A stretch of 64,000 nt of DNA from NCBI RefSeq assembly GCF_030272615.1, contig NC_081415.1, positions 105,165,796 through 105,229,795 on the forward strand, in the 5' to 3' direction. The translations under genes were made by a program, and so were the position numbers. The notes under the pieces were generated by a model. That model worked only from the letters and a program-made list of their open reading frames with translations, ran no database searches and had not been told where the DNA came from. Shown one piece after another: positions 12,231 through 25,264 of the stretch; the stretch's first letter is position 1; the number at the start of each line of letters is the position of its first letter. This stretch comes from Cryptomeria japonica (taxonomy: Eukaryota; Streptophyta; Pinopsida; Cupressales; Cupressaceae).

Positions 12231-14073
12231 CTAGCTATTACTAGCATTTCAAAGGATCTTGTTTTGGTGTAAAATAATTTGGTTGAATGGTGGTGTTCAT
12301 GTAATCGGTCCCACAATTAAAATTCATGCCAAAATGAGAGATTAAGCCAAGCTCTAATGGTTCAAAGAATAAAAATCCCAAAAAATAAGTGGCATAATGT
12401 CATGGGGTATTAAAGTGTGATCAGGTGCAAGGTGTTCCATTCCCGATGAAATGGGATGAGGGTGATTTTTTTGATATCGATCAACAAATATTTTGTTTCT
12501 TTGATGAGGCTAATATTTTCATTCTAGTGGTGAAAGGTATGCCTTTGTTATGCATCTTAGAAATGTGAACAAGAGTGTGTACTAAATTAACTCATGGATT
12601 TGATTACCAAGAGCATACACTATCCCATGATGAAAGTGGTGAATAATAAAAACACTTTTTTATTTGATGTCTTACATTCCTTTGTTCCCTTTTATGATCT
12701 CAAGGTTATTAAATATGATTTTGTGCATGAGGATGGTATAAAACCCATTGCACATGAAGAGGAAATTACAAAAATGACCTTGTAGTATTGGATGTGGAGG
12801 GTGTTTTGTGTCATGGGTTAGAAATGTGTTACAGTTATCCATCAACAAGAAGAAATTAAAATAAAGAGACAATTTGAAGAACTTGACTCTTCACCCAAAG
12901 TGTCTCATGTCTCTAATGTTTGTGTTGATAACATGTGTATTAGTACATATAATAATATTATATGTCAATTTCTTGTTGTCTTGGAGACTGGCAAGGCTAA
13001 TTACGAGATCTTCATCCAAGATGAAGATGTGATCTATTACAATGGGGATAACAATGTGCCCAAATTTGAGTGATTTACTTGGGACCAACATACCAATTTG
13101 AATGATCTTGAATAACAATGCATGAAAAAATAAGATCAACATGTTTCTCAACTTTTTTATATGATAGTGCTTCAAATTTTTTCATTTGATGTGCATGTGA
13201 GAGAGTTTTCGTATGTAGATCAATGGGCATGTATGACATATTTTGCATTACCATTTGAGATAGAATCATTATCTTTTTGTTTCAACTCATGTCATAAGGA
13301 AGTCAATTGTTACAACATTAGTGTGTCTTTGTGATGAGAATGTGCCTTTTCCACCATAAGTGGTATTTATTTTGATGTTGGCATGTATCCAAAATAAATC
13401 ATTCATTTTATTATGTATACATTTGATGCATCATCATATGAGTTTAACATTTATTTGTTGTATTTGTCCTACAATAACAAAGTTGATAGTGAAGTGAATC
13501 TTCACTACACAAGCAATATTTATAATTTGATGCATGCAAGTTGAAGGATTTATTGGTTGCAACTCAGCAATGAATGCAACTATGTTCTAAGGGAGACCAA
13601 TTCTTTAGGAGACATTTTTTTGTAGGCAAGTTGTGATAGCTTGACATTCATTTTTCAATCACACAAATATGAGATTAGATTTTTGTTTTGTTTTGTTTGA
13701 ATTATTATTACATAATGAGAGTGTATGATTTAGTTATATATTTTCTTCCACGTGCAGTTTACACATGTTGTTCCATGTTTTAATGCATTCTAAGGCATTA
13801 TATAGTTTGTTGTGAGGCCAAAGTACTTTATTATTTGTAAGACCGCTATGAACCCATACCTAATGGATTGATAAGGTTATTGGATCTTTGTGTTAACTAG
13901 TTAACATCCCAAAGGTCACCAAAATATTGGTATTTTATGTACTCCGTGTATTGTCCAATGATTATAATTGATTTAAGATATCTAAATGGGCCAATCATGC
14001 TCAAAATGTGCCTCTAGTTGTTGTGTCACTTCTCATTTTCATACTTTAAATAGTTTTCCAAGTTGAAAATTGA
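12231..14073 (+). pseudogene. Decayed coding fragment, family unknown
   Basis: From about 12590 to 13320 the plus strand reads as protein-like text with stops, including FLFDVLHSFVPFYDLKVIKYD (around residues 23-43 of the frame at 12594) and, about 12930-13070, NIICQFLVVLETGKANYEIF. No domain is recognised. It may be an old retrotransposon gag or pol remnant. From 13320 to 14073 I see nothing identifiable. Confidence 0.25.
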
Positions 14074-14880
14074 TGCAGGAGCACCCCCAGTCGATGAGCA
14101 ATCTTGCATCAACCAAAAATACATTTTTCTTTGTTCTTGCTATGTGTTGCATCTTCTGATTTTCTTTCGGAATTCTCTAGTATCTGCTTATTTTTGTTGT
14201 GGATCAGATTCATAGCTTCCAGACATGTTCTTATTTCTTATTCCAGACTTTTAGTTCATTTGGATTCTTTTCTGGCAAGTTATCGCTTCTGGATTGGCTG
14301 GTTCTTGATTCCTGGACTAGTTTCAAGCTTAACGGCTAGCTGGAGATTTATTCTCGTGCAGAGTGATTTCTTGGCTTGTGGATCTATTTGGCACCTTGAT
14401 CGATGTTCCTTGGTCCTTGTCCAACCTTCCTTGGTGGTCTGCACTTCATTTGTGTTCTTGGCGGAGGATATTTTCATGCTTTGGGTCCGACCTATTTTAC
14501 ACGCTTCATTTTCCTGTCTTGGAGAATGTAATCCTTTTGTGGCCGACCGAAATGTGTTTCAAATGCAATATATGTTGTTATATTAGATCATTTAGGAGAC
14601 AAGGAAGTGATATGAGGATATGATTCATGATTTGTAATTAGAATATCATTCCGGAGGTCTGAATGGATCATTTTATGGAATGTAAGTTGTAATAAGGCAT
14701 GTAAACCTATATGTTTGCCCGCATGTTTTCTGTTTGATTTTATTGAATCTATGATACTGCGAATGTTTGATTTTGCATTTTCTCTATGTGTTGTTGTTAC
14801 TTCCATTGTGTTACTATTGTTCCATTGTGTTACTCTTGTTGCATGATTTGGATTGTTCTCTTTGAGGACACTCTGAAACA
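14074..14880 (+). repeat. 5' LTR of the short Gypsy-like element
   Basis: Begins TGCAGGAGCACC and ends CTCTGAAACA, giving TG...CA ends. The same sequence recurs at 16387-17175. A 160-codon open frame (14104-14586) lies inside it and is partly retained in the other LTR. It is hydrophobic (Ser, Leu, Phe, Trp rich) and I do not regard it as a demonstrated gene. Confidence 0.65.
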
Positions 14881-14893
14881 TGGTTGGATCAGA

Positions 14894-14905
14894 TGGTATT
14901 AGAGC
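14894..14905 (+). promoter_or_regulatory. Primer binding site, initiator-Met tRNA type
   Basis: TGGTATTAGAGC differs at one base from TGGTATCAGAGC, the standard plant LTR-element primer binding site complementary to the 3' end of initiator methionine tRNA. It lies 13 bases past the LTR end. Confidence 0.7.
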
Positions 14906-15058
14906 TGGTTGTGATCCTTGAGGCATTCCTTTGGGTGAATAGATCACCAATTTGAGGCAGGATGCAAGTGTGTTCAATAGATCGCCAATAGAGAGGCAAT
15001 TGAAACCTTGTAGTCAGATTGTTGAATTGAGGCAATTGTACCATAGAAAAGGGAGGAG

Positions 15059-16260
15059 ATGTCACCGAGGAGGATGAACCCTAGAAGGGTAGAGTAGATG
15101 ATGGAGGATTTCAAGAATGAGATGAGGAATGAGATCCAAAACGCATTGGCTAGTTTGCAGAGGAATCTGAAATTAGAGGATGAATCTGAAGAGGTGGGAG
15201 AAGAGCTTGAGGCTGAATAATCTAAAGGACCGACAGATGAAGGTGAAGAAATATTGCTAGAGTGGTGGCGCAAGTAAGCAAAGTTCATAAAATTGAGGTT
15301 TCTAACTTTTTGGGTTCGTTGAATCCAAAAGACCTGATAGATTGGATCAGAGAGATGGAGGACTACTTCGAGTTTGAAGATGTTAAGGACCCACAAGGAG
15401 TCTGATTAGCACAAACTAAGTTGAAAGGGTGTGATGCTTTATGGTGGAAAGAATTGCAAAGAGAGAGTGGAGAACGATGAGATGAAAATCATCTGTTGGA
15501 GGAAGATGGTAGCAAAACTGAAGGCTAAATTCATTCCGGGAGACTATGAGTTGGAGTTGCTCAAAAAGTTGTAGAACTTGAAGTAGAAGGACATGAGTGT
15601 GAAGGAGTATACTAAATAATTCTACAAGGTGATGATCAAATCCGAACATTGAGAGATGGATAGGGAGAAGATGGCTAGATACATAAATGGACTTCAATTT
15701 AACATCCAAAATGAGATGAGTATGCTAAAGATTTCTATAGTTGAGGAGGCTTATCAATGTGTTGAAGGTAAAAGATAAAATGAAGAGAAGACAACATATA
15801 AACCCTAAGGGAAGAGAGATACATGTAGAAGATAGAAGGCAGATGAGTGGTAGAATGGATAAGCAGACTACTGAAGAATCAAAATCTAAATGGAGTAAAG
15901 AACCAGAGCATAAGACACAAGTTCACTTTGGTTTCTTTGAAGGAGAAGGAGAAGGAAGTAAATAATTTGAGTCTTGTGAAGAGTTGCAAAGATGAGAAGC
16001 AGGTTGCAGAGGTTATACTGGATGGTGGTAGGGAGCTGAAGAAGGATCATGCAAATGGATTTGCTAGCAAGGTGTCATCGGAAGACAACAAAGTTAGAGT
16101 TGTGGTGGCAGATCAGAAGAGTTTTGGTGGAAGAAATAAATCAGAGTTTCGAAAGAAAGGGAGTGCTAGTAAGAGACAGAGTGTAGGTATGAAGCAAGGA
16201 GAAGGAGGATAAGTGGAAGAGAAGATGGAGAATTCAACTGGGTTATTGGAAGGGGTAAGG
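15059..16260 (+). pseudogene. Decayed gag of the short Gypsy-like element
   Basis: The frame starts near ATG 15059 (MSPRRMNPRR). It shows the Gypsy gag pattern NPKDLIDWIREMEDYFEFED (about 15320-15380), then a stop, then LAQTKLKGCDALWWKEL (about 15407-15460) and, in another frame, EMDREKMARYINGLQFNIQ (about 15652-15710). Gag proteins assemble the virus-like particle around the element RNA. Multiple stops and frameshifts break it. The Lys/Glu-rich tail (15741-16212) remains open but shows no intact zinc knuckle. No protease or RT follows. Confidence 0.6.
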
Positions 16261-16386
16261 ATGAAGAATTTTGCAGATAAAGAGGACATTTGGATTAGAA
16301 ATGAGCATGGGATCTACATCTCAAATCCTTTTCAATGTTCATGAGCTTCCTCTCATGGAAAATATATTCCTACCTGGGGTGTCTAA

Positions 16387-17175
16387 TGCAGAAGCATCCC
16401 CGGTCAATGAGCAATCTTGCATCAACCAAAAATATATTTTGCTTTTTTCTTGTTTTGTGTTGCAGTTTTTGAGTTTCTTCCAGAATTCTTCATTATCTAC
16501 TTATTTTGTGTTGTGGATATTATTAATAGCTTCTAGAAGTGTTCTCATTTCTTATTCCATATTTTCAATTCATTTGGATTCTTTTTCGGCAAGTTATTGC
16601 TTCTGGATTGGTTTGTTCTTGATTCTTGGAGCAGTTTCGAGCTTAATGGTTAGTTGGAGATTTCTTCTTATGCAAAGCGATTTCTTGGCTTGCGGATCTG
16701 TTTGGAACCTTGATCGATGTTCCTTGGTCCTTGGCCAACCTTCCTTGGTGGTCTGCACTTCATTTGCATTCTTGGAGGAGGAGATTTTCATGCTTTGGGT
16801 TCGACCTATTTTACACGCTTCATTTTCCTATCTTGGAGAATGTAATCCTTTTGTGGGCGACCCAGATGTGTTTCAGATGATATATATGCTTTTATATTAG
16901 ATCATTTAGGAGAAATGGAAGTGATATGAGGATATGATTCATGATTTGTAATTATAATATCATTTTGGAGGTCCAGATGGATCATTTTCTGGAATGTAAG
17001 TTGTAATAAGGCATGTAAGAATGTATGTTTGCCAACATGTTGTCGACTTGATTTTAATGAATCTATGATACTGCGGATGTCCAATTTCTCATTTTCTCTA
17101 TGTGTTGTTGTTGCTTCCATTGTGTTACTCTTGTTGCATGATCTAGATTGTTCTCTTTGAAGACCCTCTGAAACA
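16387..17175 (+). repeat. 3' LTR of the short Gypsy-like element
   Basis: Copy of 14074-14880, beginning TGCAGAAGCATC and ending CTCTGAAACA. An open frame through it (16271-16900) matches the one in the left LTR over about 120 codons, with many amino-acid changes. Confidence 0.65.
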
Positions 17176-20100
17176 TGGTTGTGTCAAAAACCCTAAAATT
17201 GGCTAAGTTTGAAAGTTGTTGGAGTTTCAAATTTTGGGGTTTTTCATCCCTCCACACCTAGCTTTTCAATCCTAACTCCCCATGCCAATAGTTTCAAAAA
17301 TTGGTTGTATTATTTTGTTGAAGTGTTAGAATTTTTAGGATATCCATCCTTACATGTCATTCCCATCATTCTTCAAACCCCACCTAGAAACATTCTTGAT
17401 CCCTAAAGTCCAAAGTTTAAATCGAGTCTAACTGTCATTATATTAGAATTTCAAATATTTACATCCCCTTATACATTTATTTTGGCATCATTGATCCTTA
17501 AATACCAAAATTTAATTTGTTACTTGTTAATTTTATTAGTATTTCAAAATTGTGGTGTTCACCTTACATTTCCCTAGCATTCTCAAGCCTCAAATCCAAA
17601 ATTATTCTAAAGTTTAACTCCCTTACATCAACCAACTTTTGGAATTTCTTATCCATCCACCCCTTGGTACCTATTCTTTGACTTCCTAATTCCCTAACAC
17701 ATTGACCATCAACTTTTGAAAAAAAAAATATGCCTTCATCCTTGTTGTGCTTGTCATCCTAGCCTTGCATTCCCCAAAATTTGATATTCCAACACTGCAT
17801 CTTCTTGCACATAGTCATTTACTGATTTTATTCTCCTTGTCGACAACATGCTAAATTTCTAATGTCTTCCATCCTAATAAATCATATTCAATATTAGTGT
17901 CATAATTTGCTAACATCTTCATCCCTTCAGAGTTTTGAAGTGTCTCGTCCCCCTTTCCATGGTAGGTAGTTTGATGGAGGCCCAATGGTCAGATATATGA
18001 TGGATCAAGTTATTTGTCATAATATAAAAGGTGGAAATGCTCACATCCTATGTTTAATAGGCATTTTAATCAAGGGGATCCTAATGACCCAACCAAACAT
18101 GAACTCAAGATATCATAAAAAATTTATAATCTTCTCCTACAAGCATGAAGGCAAGGCAAGGCCCAATAATTTTTTAATAACAATATGACTAATACAAAAG
18201 CAATACCCACCAATGTCTTGATTTATCAGAGGCATCAAGATTGATTATTTTATGCTCAGCCATACTTCATTTAATGTTGTAGACATCTCTTATTTGAAAC
18301 ACGATTCCTTAGGCCATATTTTCAGTGGACTACCTAGGTAGATTTGATCTTCTGACTAAATACTATGAAATAATATTTTTTCACACCTCAATCATTTAGA
18401 TCATTGTACACATGTTTGCACTTCATTGGTTGAGGTAGTTACTAGGGCTTCACTTTGATATGGTACATCTTCCGACAATTTTGGCATCTCCTTAGTAGAA
18501 TAAAAGTCATATAGAGCTCATTTTAAAGGGAACTCTTCCTTTATTTTCTCTTACCAAGACTAACATATTTTTTTGTATTTTTTACTATTATAAACAAGAT
18601 CAATGCCTCAAAGTTAATAAAATTTGTTGTTCCACCTATTTTCCCTTGCAATGTGTTGTATAAATATTGAAACTCAATTACTCTTAGCGCATCACCTCCA
18701 TTTCTTTTCTTGTATTTATATTTTCCTTTTCCCCTACAAGATTCTATAATAGGGTCAAATTTAGCTTTAACATGTGTTAATTTGGATCAACATAGTGCAA
18801 TTAGGCTTAGAAGGTAACCAACCTTCTCTAGAAGTTTGATCTCATTAGTAAGGTCTCATACCTTAAGATCATATCCATTGTGTCATTGGAAAAATGAACT
18901 ATTTTTAGAAAAGGATGTAATTTTAGGTGATAATACTCCCCATATTATCTTTCAATGTTTACAAATTTGTAAGACTAAATCTATTTTTATTCTCATTAAT
19001 AAAACTTATGTTGTTGTAGCATATGGAAAATAATCTCGTTAACAAAGCTATCATAGTAGAGGTGGATAGACTAGAAGTTCACTCGAGTCCTCTTCTTATC
19101 CACTTGCATGCCTTGAACAATTGTGATATAACAAAAGTATAAAATCTTTATTTTACAAAACACACACTTAATCCCTTTCAAATAGAGCTTACTTCTCAAG
19201 AAATTCAATTATCCTTCTTAAATACTTCACTTGATCCTTTCATTCCTTTTTATATCAACACATCATAAAAAAATCATCTAAATAATTATCTTAGTTAAAC
19301 ATTTTATAATTGATTCACCTTGAGTTGGAAATTAGCCTATACATTAATCACATTAAATGGTATGACTAAGAAATTCATGTGACCCACAAAGCAATTAAAA
19401 GTTGCACATACTCCATACAAATAATTATCGGTCGGTAGTTTGACCTCATGTAATTATGGGGATTTCTTATTGAACACAATAGTAAGAAATTTTAGAAAAA
19501 ATAAAATAGTAGATTAGATATTGTGTGATTTGCCATAAAATAATTCAATATGCATGTACCCCAATACCTTGCTTCTTGTTGCCCAAACAACTTGTCCCTT
19601 TCAAGAAATCCTTCTCATGACTACTCCCAATGATGGATTAGAGATAATACCAAGCATAAATTCTTCTTCTACAATTGTAGGATTAATATATTTAGAGTAA
19701 TTATTTTGTATAAGGTCATCCATGGAACATAGATCAACAAGAATGATAGTATAGCTATCAAGAATCTCAACCTTCGGGTGTTATAGTTTTCTTCCTAATT
19801 TCCATACCTTATGGAGGATGCACTTGAATTTTCTTAATCTACCTTGTGATGCTTTCCACGTATAGAATGAGATTACAAATATATGATAGCATAAACATAG
19901 ATAAAGTTATTTCATTCTTGTGCTAAAGTAAAAACCTTGACATCATCACAAATATTTGTATGGCAATAAATTTAAAAACTTAAATTAAATGAGGGACCTT
20001 ACAAATGCACATTCTTTGGTATAATTATGCAAGGTACCAAATTCATTCTTTTATTTTAAATAAACACTTTTGACTTTAGGATTCAAAATATTTTTCTCTT

Positions 20101-20900
20101 TATTTGTACAGATATCATATAAGTCATCACATGTTGAATGATTGATGTGTGCAGATTAAAAAGGAACAATGAAAAGAAACTCGCAGTTACATAATGACAA
20201 TTTTCACATAACCCAAAAGAGAAATCTATGCAAACAAATATTCAAAATCCATGTGCAAGAGAATAGACAACATACCCATCAAAATATGATGCAAGATATA
20301 CCCTAGGACAACTCTTAAGAGGGGAAAAAATTGCCTCCAAAAGCATCCATGATGCATGTATTATTTAGCAATAAACATTACAATACATCTTCAAACTCTC
20401 CATGAACACCTCTAAAACATCAAGCCTCCTCAATGCATCCTCCATGTGTCTAAGCATAAATCCAAACATCTCGTGCCATGCTTCACACATGCACTCTTCA
20501 AAAGAAGACTCAAAACCCCAACTAGACAACCTTAGACAACTACCCTTGTGTTTTCTTCTATAGAAACAAGTTATTTTTCACACAAAACCACCAAGTGGTT
20601 TTACATAGAAACATGTGACTAATACCATAAAATTACATAACCATTGACCTCACGTTAAATATTGGGTACTAAGATTTAACCTTATTAAAATTTCCCCATT
20701 ATTAAATTAAATGCATTTTCCCAATGAAACCCACATGAAATATATATTTCCCCATGTTACATATAACACATAAAATTTCCCCAAGAATGTTAAGTCCTAG
20801 TGGTGCATGTATTTCTAGGACCCCCTAGGTGCACCATGCACATATACTAATAAATTAAACATGATGCAAGGTGTACAACACCTAATTCCTAACATTTATA
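17176..20900. other. Non-coding, decayed sequence
   Basis: AT-rich DNA without recognisable genes. Open frames are short and of biased composition. Confidence 0.4.
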
Positions 20901-20929
20901 ATGTCTACATTCAACAAGTGGTGCTTTCT

Positions 20930-21930
20930 CCTACACTCCATTAAGATATACACTTTGTTGGTTTGCACTGCCAACATTAAAAAAGACATCCTTTCTTATA
21001 TTAAACTCCATACCTTCCATTTTCATTAGATATTGTTCAAACATATGCTTCCTTTCACATACTTGCAGCTTTAATTTGTTCTCTAACTCATGCTCAATTA
21101 TCTTGATTTCTAATTTATATAAAGGATTTAGATGTTGTTTACAGACAATTGTGTAGGTTACTCTTTCGATTTCTTAGGCTGAAATTTTTGTATCCTCACA
21201 TAAGCAATTCAAGTATTTATATTGGTCATTTGTAATTGGTTTAATCCCTATCTTCAATCTTTCTTCTTTCTCTTCCCCATTAAGATTAGGGTCATTTACA
21301 TTCACCATTACTTCAATCTCTTTATCAAACTTATTTGATTCATTGTTTGGTTTCATCTCTTCTTTTCTTTGACAATTATATCTTGGTTCCCATAAAACTT
21401 TGCATGAGAATCATTTTCTTCTTCTTTTGATCTCATTTTTAGTATCATCTTCCTTCCTTGGAACATGAAAGCTCTTATTCTTCTCATGACAAGGAGGTGC
21501 CTTATAATGAAATTTGTTTTTATGCACCAACTGCTTTAATGTTATAGTGTATTTTTTGGTCTTTGAAGCTTTGGTTTTAATTGTTGAATTTTTCCAAAAT
21601 CATGCCCACTGGTCTCCTCTGTAATCACCTTTGACTTTCCCTCATCCTATGATATTTCAATCAAAAGTATAAGTGTAGAAAAAAAAAATTCCTAAAGATT
21701 TATTAAGAGTCATTCATATATGAGAACTAACAATAATTTATTCTTTACTAAGGAAAGTAGATACAAGAGGAATTTCAACTAACCCAATCACTATTCTCTA
21801 CTTTTGGTTCATCTACACCTTTGCCCTTTCTACCATTAGCTCCTAAAGAGCTTGTTCCACTAGACATTAGAAACTTTAGGAATACCATGATCCATAGGTT
21901 GATAGGAAAACCAACTCTGATACTATTATA
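20930..21930 (-). pseudogene. Possible retroelement gag remnant with PBS-like site, minus strand
   Basis: The minus strand reads as charged, protein-like pieces, such as 21174-21356 with NDPNLNGEEKEERLKIGIKP, broken by stops. At 21915-21925 the minus strand reads TAGTATCAGAG, one base off the initiator-Met primer binding site core, followed by TTGGTTTTCC. Together these suggest the 5' end of an old minus-strand retroelement whose 5' LTR would start near 21930. I could not define that LTR. The Copia at 22235 may have inserted into it. Confidence 0.25.
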
Positions 21931-22234
21931 ATTTCTTATACTAAATTTCTAGAGAAAATATTTTTAATAAAGCTAAAAATATGCAAAATAGCCAAATAAA
22001 CCCTAAACTTGATCTAATATTTATCTACCAAATTATCTTAAATTTAATGATAAAGACATTAAAGACCCTGGAATATATTAAGGTTACATGACAAATATCA
22101 CAACTCATTATTAAGGTTTGAAATTCATTACTTAATCCTAAAATAAATAAAAAACCCTCGTCTAATCTATTTAACTTTAATAACCTTGATTTTTTGCATC
22201 GAGTTTATGTGGATAGCAAAACCCAGAATGTTTA

Positions 22235-24334
22235 TGAAGAACACAAATGGACACTGAGAGGGGATTTTAAGTTCAATGTCCAGATTTTAAGGATGTAATG
22301 CAAACATAAACACAGACACACAAGAGCACATCACATGATACCAGATATATGAGGAAAACCCAATGTGGGAAAAATCCCAATGAGAATAGATGTTAGAGTC
22401 TATTGCTCCAATCCAACCTCACAAGAAATCACTGATTACAATATGTTTTAGGGCACCAACACAAGGAGCACCAACTCCTGATATTCTAAGCACCAACCCC
22501 TAGTTTTATGGGCTACAACCCAAAGGAGAACCTACCCTTGCTCTGAGCACCCACTCAAACATTACAATGAATATAGATTCAATTACAAATTAGACGCCTT
22601 GCTACAAATAAAGTTTTGTAGCACCTTACTGGTTGCCCCTTTGTCTTTCTTCTCTCTTCTCTCTGCACTTTGTTTTACTCCACTCTCCTTCTGCTACTCT
22701 TTCAACCTCTGCTCAACTTCTTGTTGCCTCTAGTTATCTTGGATTTTTGCACTCTGTCTCTAGTTCTGCAATTGCTCACAACTCTCTCTCTATTCTCTCT
22801 CTCTGTTCTCTCTCTCTCCTTCCACTTCAACACTCTACACCATTCTCTATTTTTCTGCAGTTTTCTTGACGGCAACAACACCTCTATCTGATCAACAACC
22901 ACTACATTTAGTGATACACCTCACTTCTGTACTTCACGTCTATCTTAGTCTAATCGCATTTACTGCTCTGCTCTATCAACTTTGCATCAAAGAATGTTTT
23001 TCACTCCAAATCTGCATTTTGAAATAATTCATTATTTCTCTCTAAGATCTACAGATTAGATTTTCACTTGATTCGACCACCTGCGTTAAATGACCCTACT
23101 CTGCTTCTTCTATTTATTCTCTGTATTGGGTTGCTAATTTTAGCAATCTTGATCTGTCCAACAAATCTGATTCTGCCTCTGTCGATTTCCTTGAGCCCAT
23201 CAACCATCTGTAACTCAGTTTCCATTAATGTCTTCTTCATCCTTTGTCGACCTACTCAGACAAGATCAATAATTGCCTCCATCAGATGCACTAACTCTAC
23301 AAATCTGATTTGTTCTATCCACCAAGGAGCCACATGTCTTCATGTTCTTTGTCCAAGTCACTTTGTTAGTTCTAATCAACATCCTTGTGGACTATCAGGC
23401 TACCCAAAGTAGTTGAACTTCATGTTGTGACTAACCTTTGTGTTATGTGGTCTGCAAACATGTTCATCGCTATAGTTATCCCAATGTCAGTTTCTCAAAG
23501 CTCCATCGGTATAGTCTTAACTATTGGGTTGACATCTTACCTCTACTCCACCTTCAAAACTTATCTCGACAACCATGTGATGCCTTTGGTTCCTTTCATT
23601 GGCATGAGTTATTCTGACGAGAAACTCACCTTTGGTTTGTTTTATCTCCATAGGCTATCTTGAAGCACAATCTCCATGTTGATTGACCTTATTGGCATAG
23701 GTTATCCTGAGTTGAAAGACTTTAGGCCAAATGACCACTCATCGAAATGGTTATACCTATCAACATAGAAAAATCATGCTAGATCGACCAAACAAGTTAT
23801 TTTGATGCCACACTGTCAACTCACCTTTATCGGCATAGGTATTCCAAAGTTCAAACTCCATGGTAACAAACTTCATTGACATATGTTATTCTAATGATCT
23901 ACCCAAGGGGTCTTCTCTACATTTACCTCCATTGGGGTAGCTATCCCAATCTTGAATGTGATTCGATGGTGTCTGTATTGGCATAGAGTATCCTGATAAG
24001 CATATGTCAGTATAGTTTGGGCTATCGGCATAATTGAAATTAGTCATTCCACCTTCAATAGCTACTCTGATAGGTATCCTCGGTCTACTGGTCGCCATAA
24101 CTATTCTGATGTGTAGCTCACTTTGTTATTCGACATGGTTATTCTGATACAACTTCAAGTAGAATTTTGAGGAGCAACTTCCAGATCGGCTGAGTTATCC
24201 CAATATGATCACTGACTAAACTTGGAAGAGCAAAATGATCATTGGTATTATTCTGATCTCTTCTGTAACCTGCAACACTTCTTCTTTACATCCTCAAGGC
24301 ATCCCTACAACACTTATTGACATCAATGACAACA
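22235..24334 (-). repeat. 3' LTR of the Copia element
   Basis: Plus-strand start TGAAGAACACAAATGGACAC and end GACATCAATGACAACA, that is TG...CA on both strands. It contains the block ATATATGAGGAAAACCC then GGGAAAAATCCC near 22350. It is 40 bases shorter than its partner because of several indels. Confidence 0.85.
23455..24215 (-). repeat. Dispersed short motif array in U3 of the 3' LTR
   Basis: About a dozen copies of a ~20-base motif close to ATCGGCATAGGTATTCTGA on the plus strand, spaced roughly 35-90 bases, for example near 23460, 23600, 23690, 23840, 23875, 23930, 23975, 24060 and 24095. On the minus strand this is the U3 part of the LTR, where promoter and enhancer elements lie. The array is also in the other LTR (about 32055-32850). 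Confidence 0.55.
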
Positions 24335-24456
24335 ATCTCCCTCTTTGGGATTGATGTCAACACACACAGGCATCTCTTTCTCCCCCTTTGACAACAATGG
24401 CAAAGGGACTTGCATACCACCTACCATATAAAACCTGTACACTTCTTCTCCCCCTA
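24335..24456 (-). promoter_or_regulatory. Polypurine tracts upstream of the Copia 3' LTR
   Basis: Plus-strand pyrimidine runs at 24335-24346 (abutting the LTR), 24375-24390 and 24445-24456 are polypurine tracts on the coding strand. The one touching the LTR is the expected plus-strand primer site. The extra tracts resemble the multiple PPTs of Sireviruses. Confidence 0.65.
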
Positions 24457-24654
24457 TAGATGTTCAGCTTGGACAATGGTTGCCAATTGATATTATCTGT
24501 AGATTCCACTAGATGAACCATTATTACAATATAAAGGCAGCATTAATGCTGCTCACAAAAGGTTTCAAAGCTCCCCTGAGACAAACATGAGGTTCAAGAA
24601 TGAAAAATAGAAAAACAGTATGCGCCCCCTAAACCACAGACCTCAACAATACGT

Positions 24655-25258
24655 CTAAGTGTTGAAGGAAGGTGGAACAACACCCAACTTGTATCTTAGA
24701 TACTCAAATGTGTCATTTGGAAGAGGCTTTGTATAAATATCAGCAACCTACTCACTTGTGGGAATATATACAACCTTTACCTCCTTCTCTGCAACCTTCT
24801 CCCTCAAAAAATAATACTTAATTGCTATATGTTTTGTCCTTGAGTGCATAACAGGGTTCTTGGAGATGTTGATTGCACTTGAATTGTCACACATAATAGC
24901 TATAGGATCTGAATATGATACTTGAATGTCCTTTAAGGTTTGTTTCATCCACAAAACATATGAGCAACATGTGGTAGCAACTATATACTCTGCTTCAGCT
25001 GTGGATAGAGAGAAAAAATCTTGCTTCTTGTTGTGCCATGAGACCAATCTGTCACCAAGGAAGAAAGCTCCACCACTAGTGCTCTTTCTCTCATCTATGC
25101 AACCTGCCCAATCAGTGTCAGTAAAAGTTTGTAAAGTGAGATCTATTTTCTGTGGATACCACAAGCCACGACTAAGTGTTCCCTGTAGATACTTGAAAAT
25201 TCTTCTAACAACATTTACATGTGATCGCTTTGGAGCAACTTGGAATCTAGCTACCATG
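24655..25258 (-). pseudogene. Copia RNase H domain (C-terminal pol)
   Basis: RNase H degrades the RNA strand of the RNA-DNA hybrid during reverse transcription. Visible in order: ARFQVAPKRSHVNVVRRI (connection to RT), FTDTDWAGCIDERKSTSG with the first catalytic Asp, STAEAEY with the Glu, IMCDNSSAI with the next Asp, and RTKHIAIKYYFLRE. The last part after VYIPTSE has a stop where Gln is expected, then VADIYTKPLP and the natural end near 24655. The N-terminal side is cut by the insertion at 25265. Catalytic residues are preserved, but the frame is no longer joined to RT. Confidence 0.85.
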
Positions 25259-25264
25259 CATACT
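25259..25264. repeat. Target-site duplication CATACT, left copy
   Basis: CATACT here and at 26214-26219 flank the inserted segment 25265-26213. Removing the insert and one copy rejoins the RT and RNase H reading frames. Confidence 0.7.

Larger units (their letters stand above)
14074..17175 (+). mobile_element. Short non-autonomous Gypsy-like LTR retrotransposon
   Basis: Two direct repeats of about 800 bp (14074-14880 and 16387-17175) bracket a 1.5-kb interior. A TGGTATTAGAGC primer binding site follows the left repeat, and a decayed gag lies in the interior. There are no RT, RNase H or integrase motifs, so the element is a gag-only, non-autonomous derivative or a deletion product. I found no matching target duplication. 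Clear divergence between the repeats, with many substitutions and small indels, indicates an old insertion. Confidence 0.65.

Noticed and set aside
11261-12235. CTAGA/CTAGC flanks as a target duplication of a solo LTR
   Set aside because: The left flank falls in the primer binding site region, which shows that the LTR is a 5' LTR with interior to the left. The match is coincidental.
14104-14586. 160-codon hydrophobic frame as a possible membrane protein gene
   Set aside because: It lies inside an LTR. The copy in the other LTR has many amino-acid changes with no visible constraint. Kept only as a low-interest finding.
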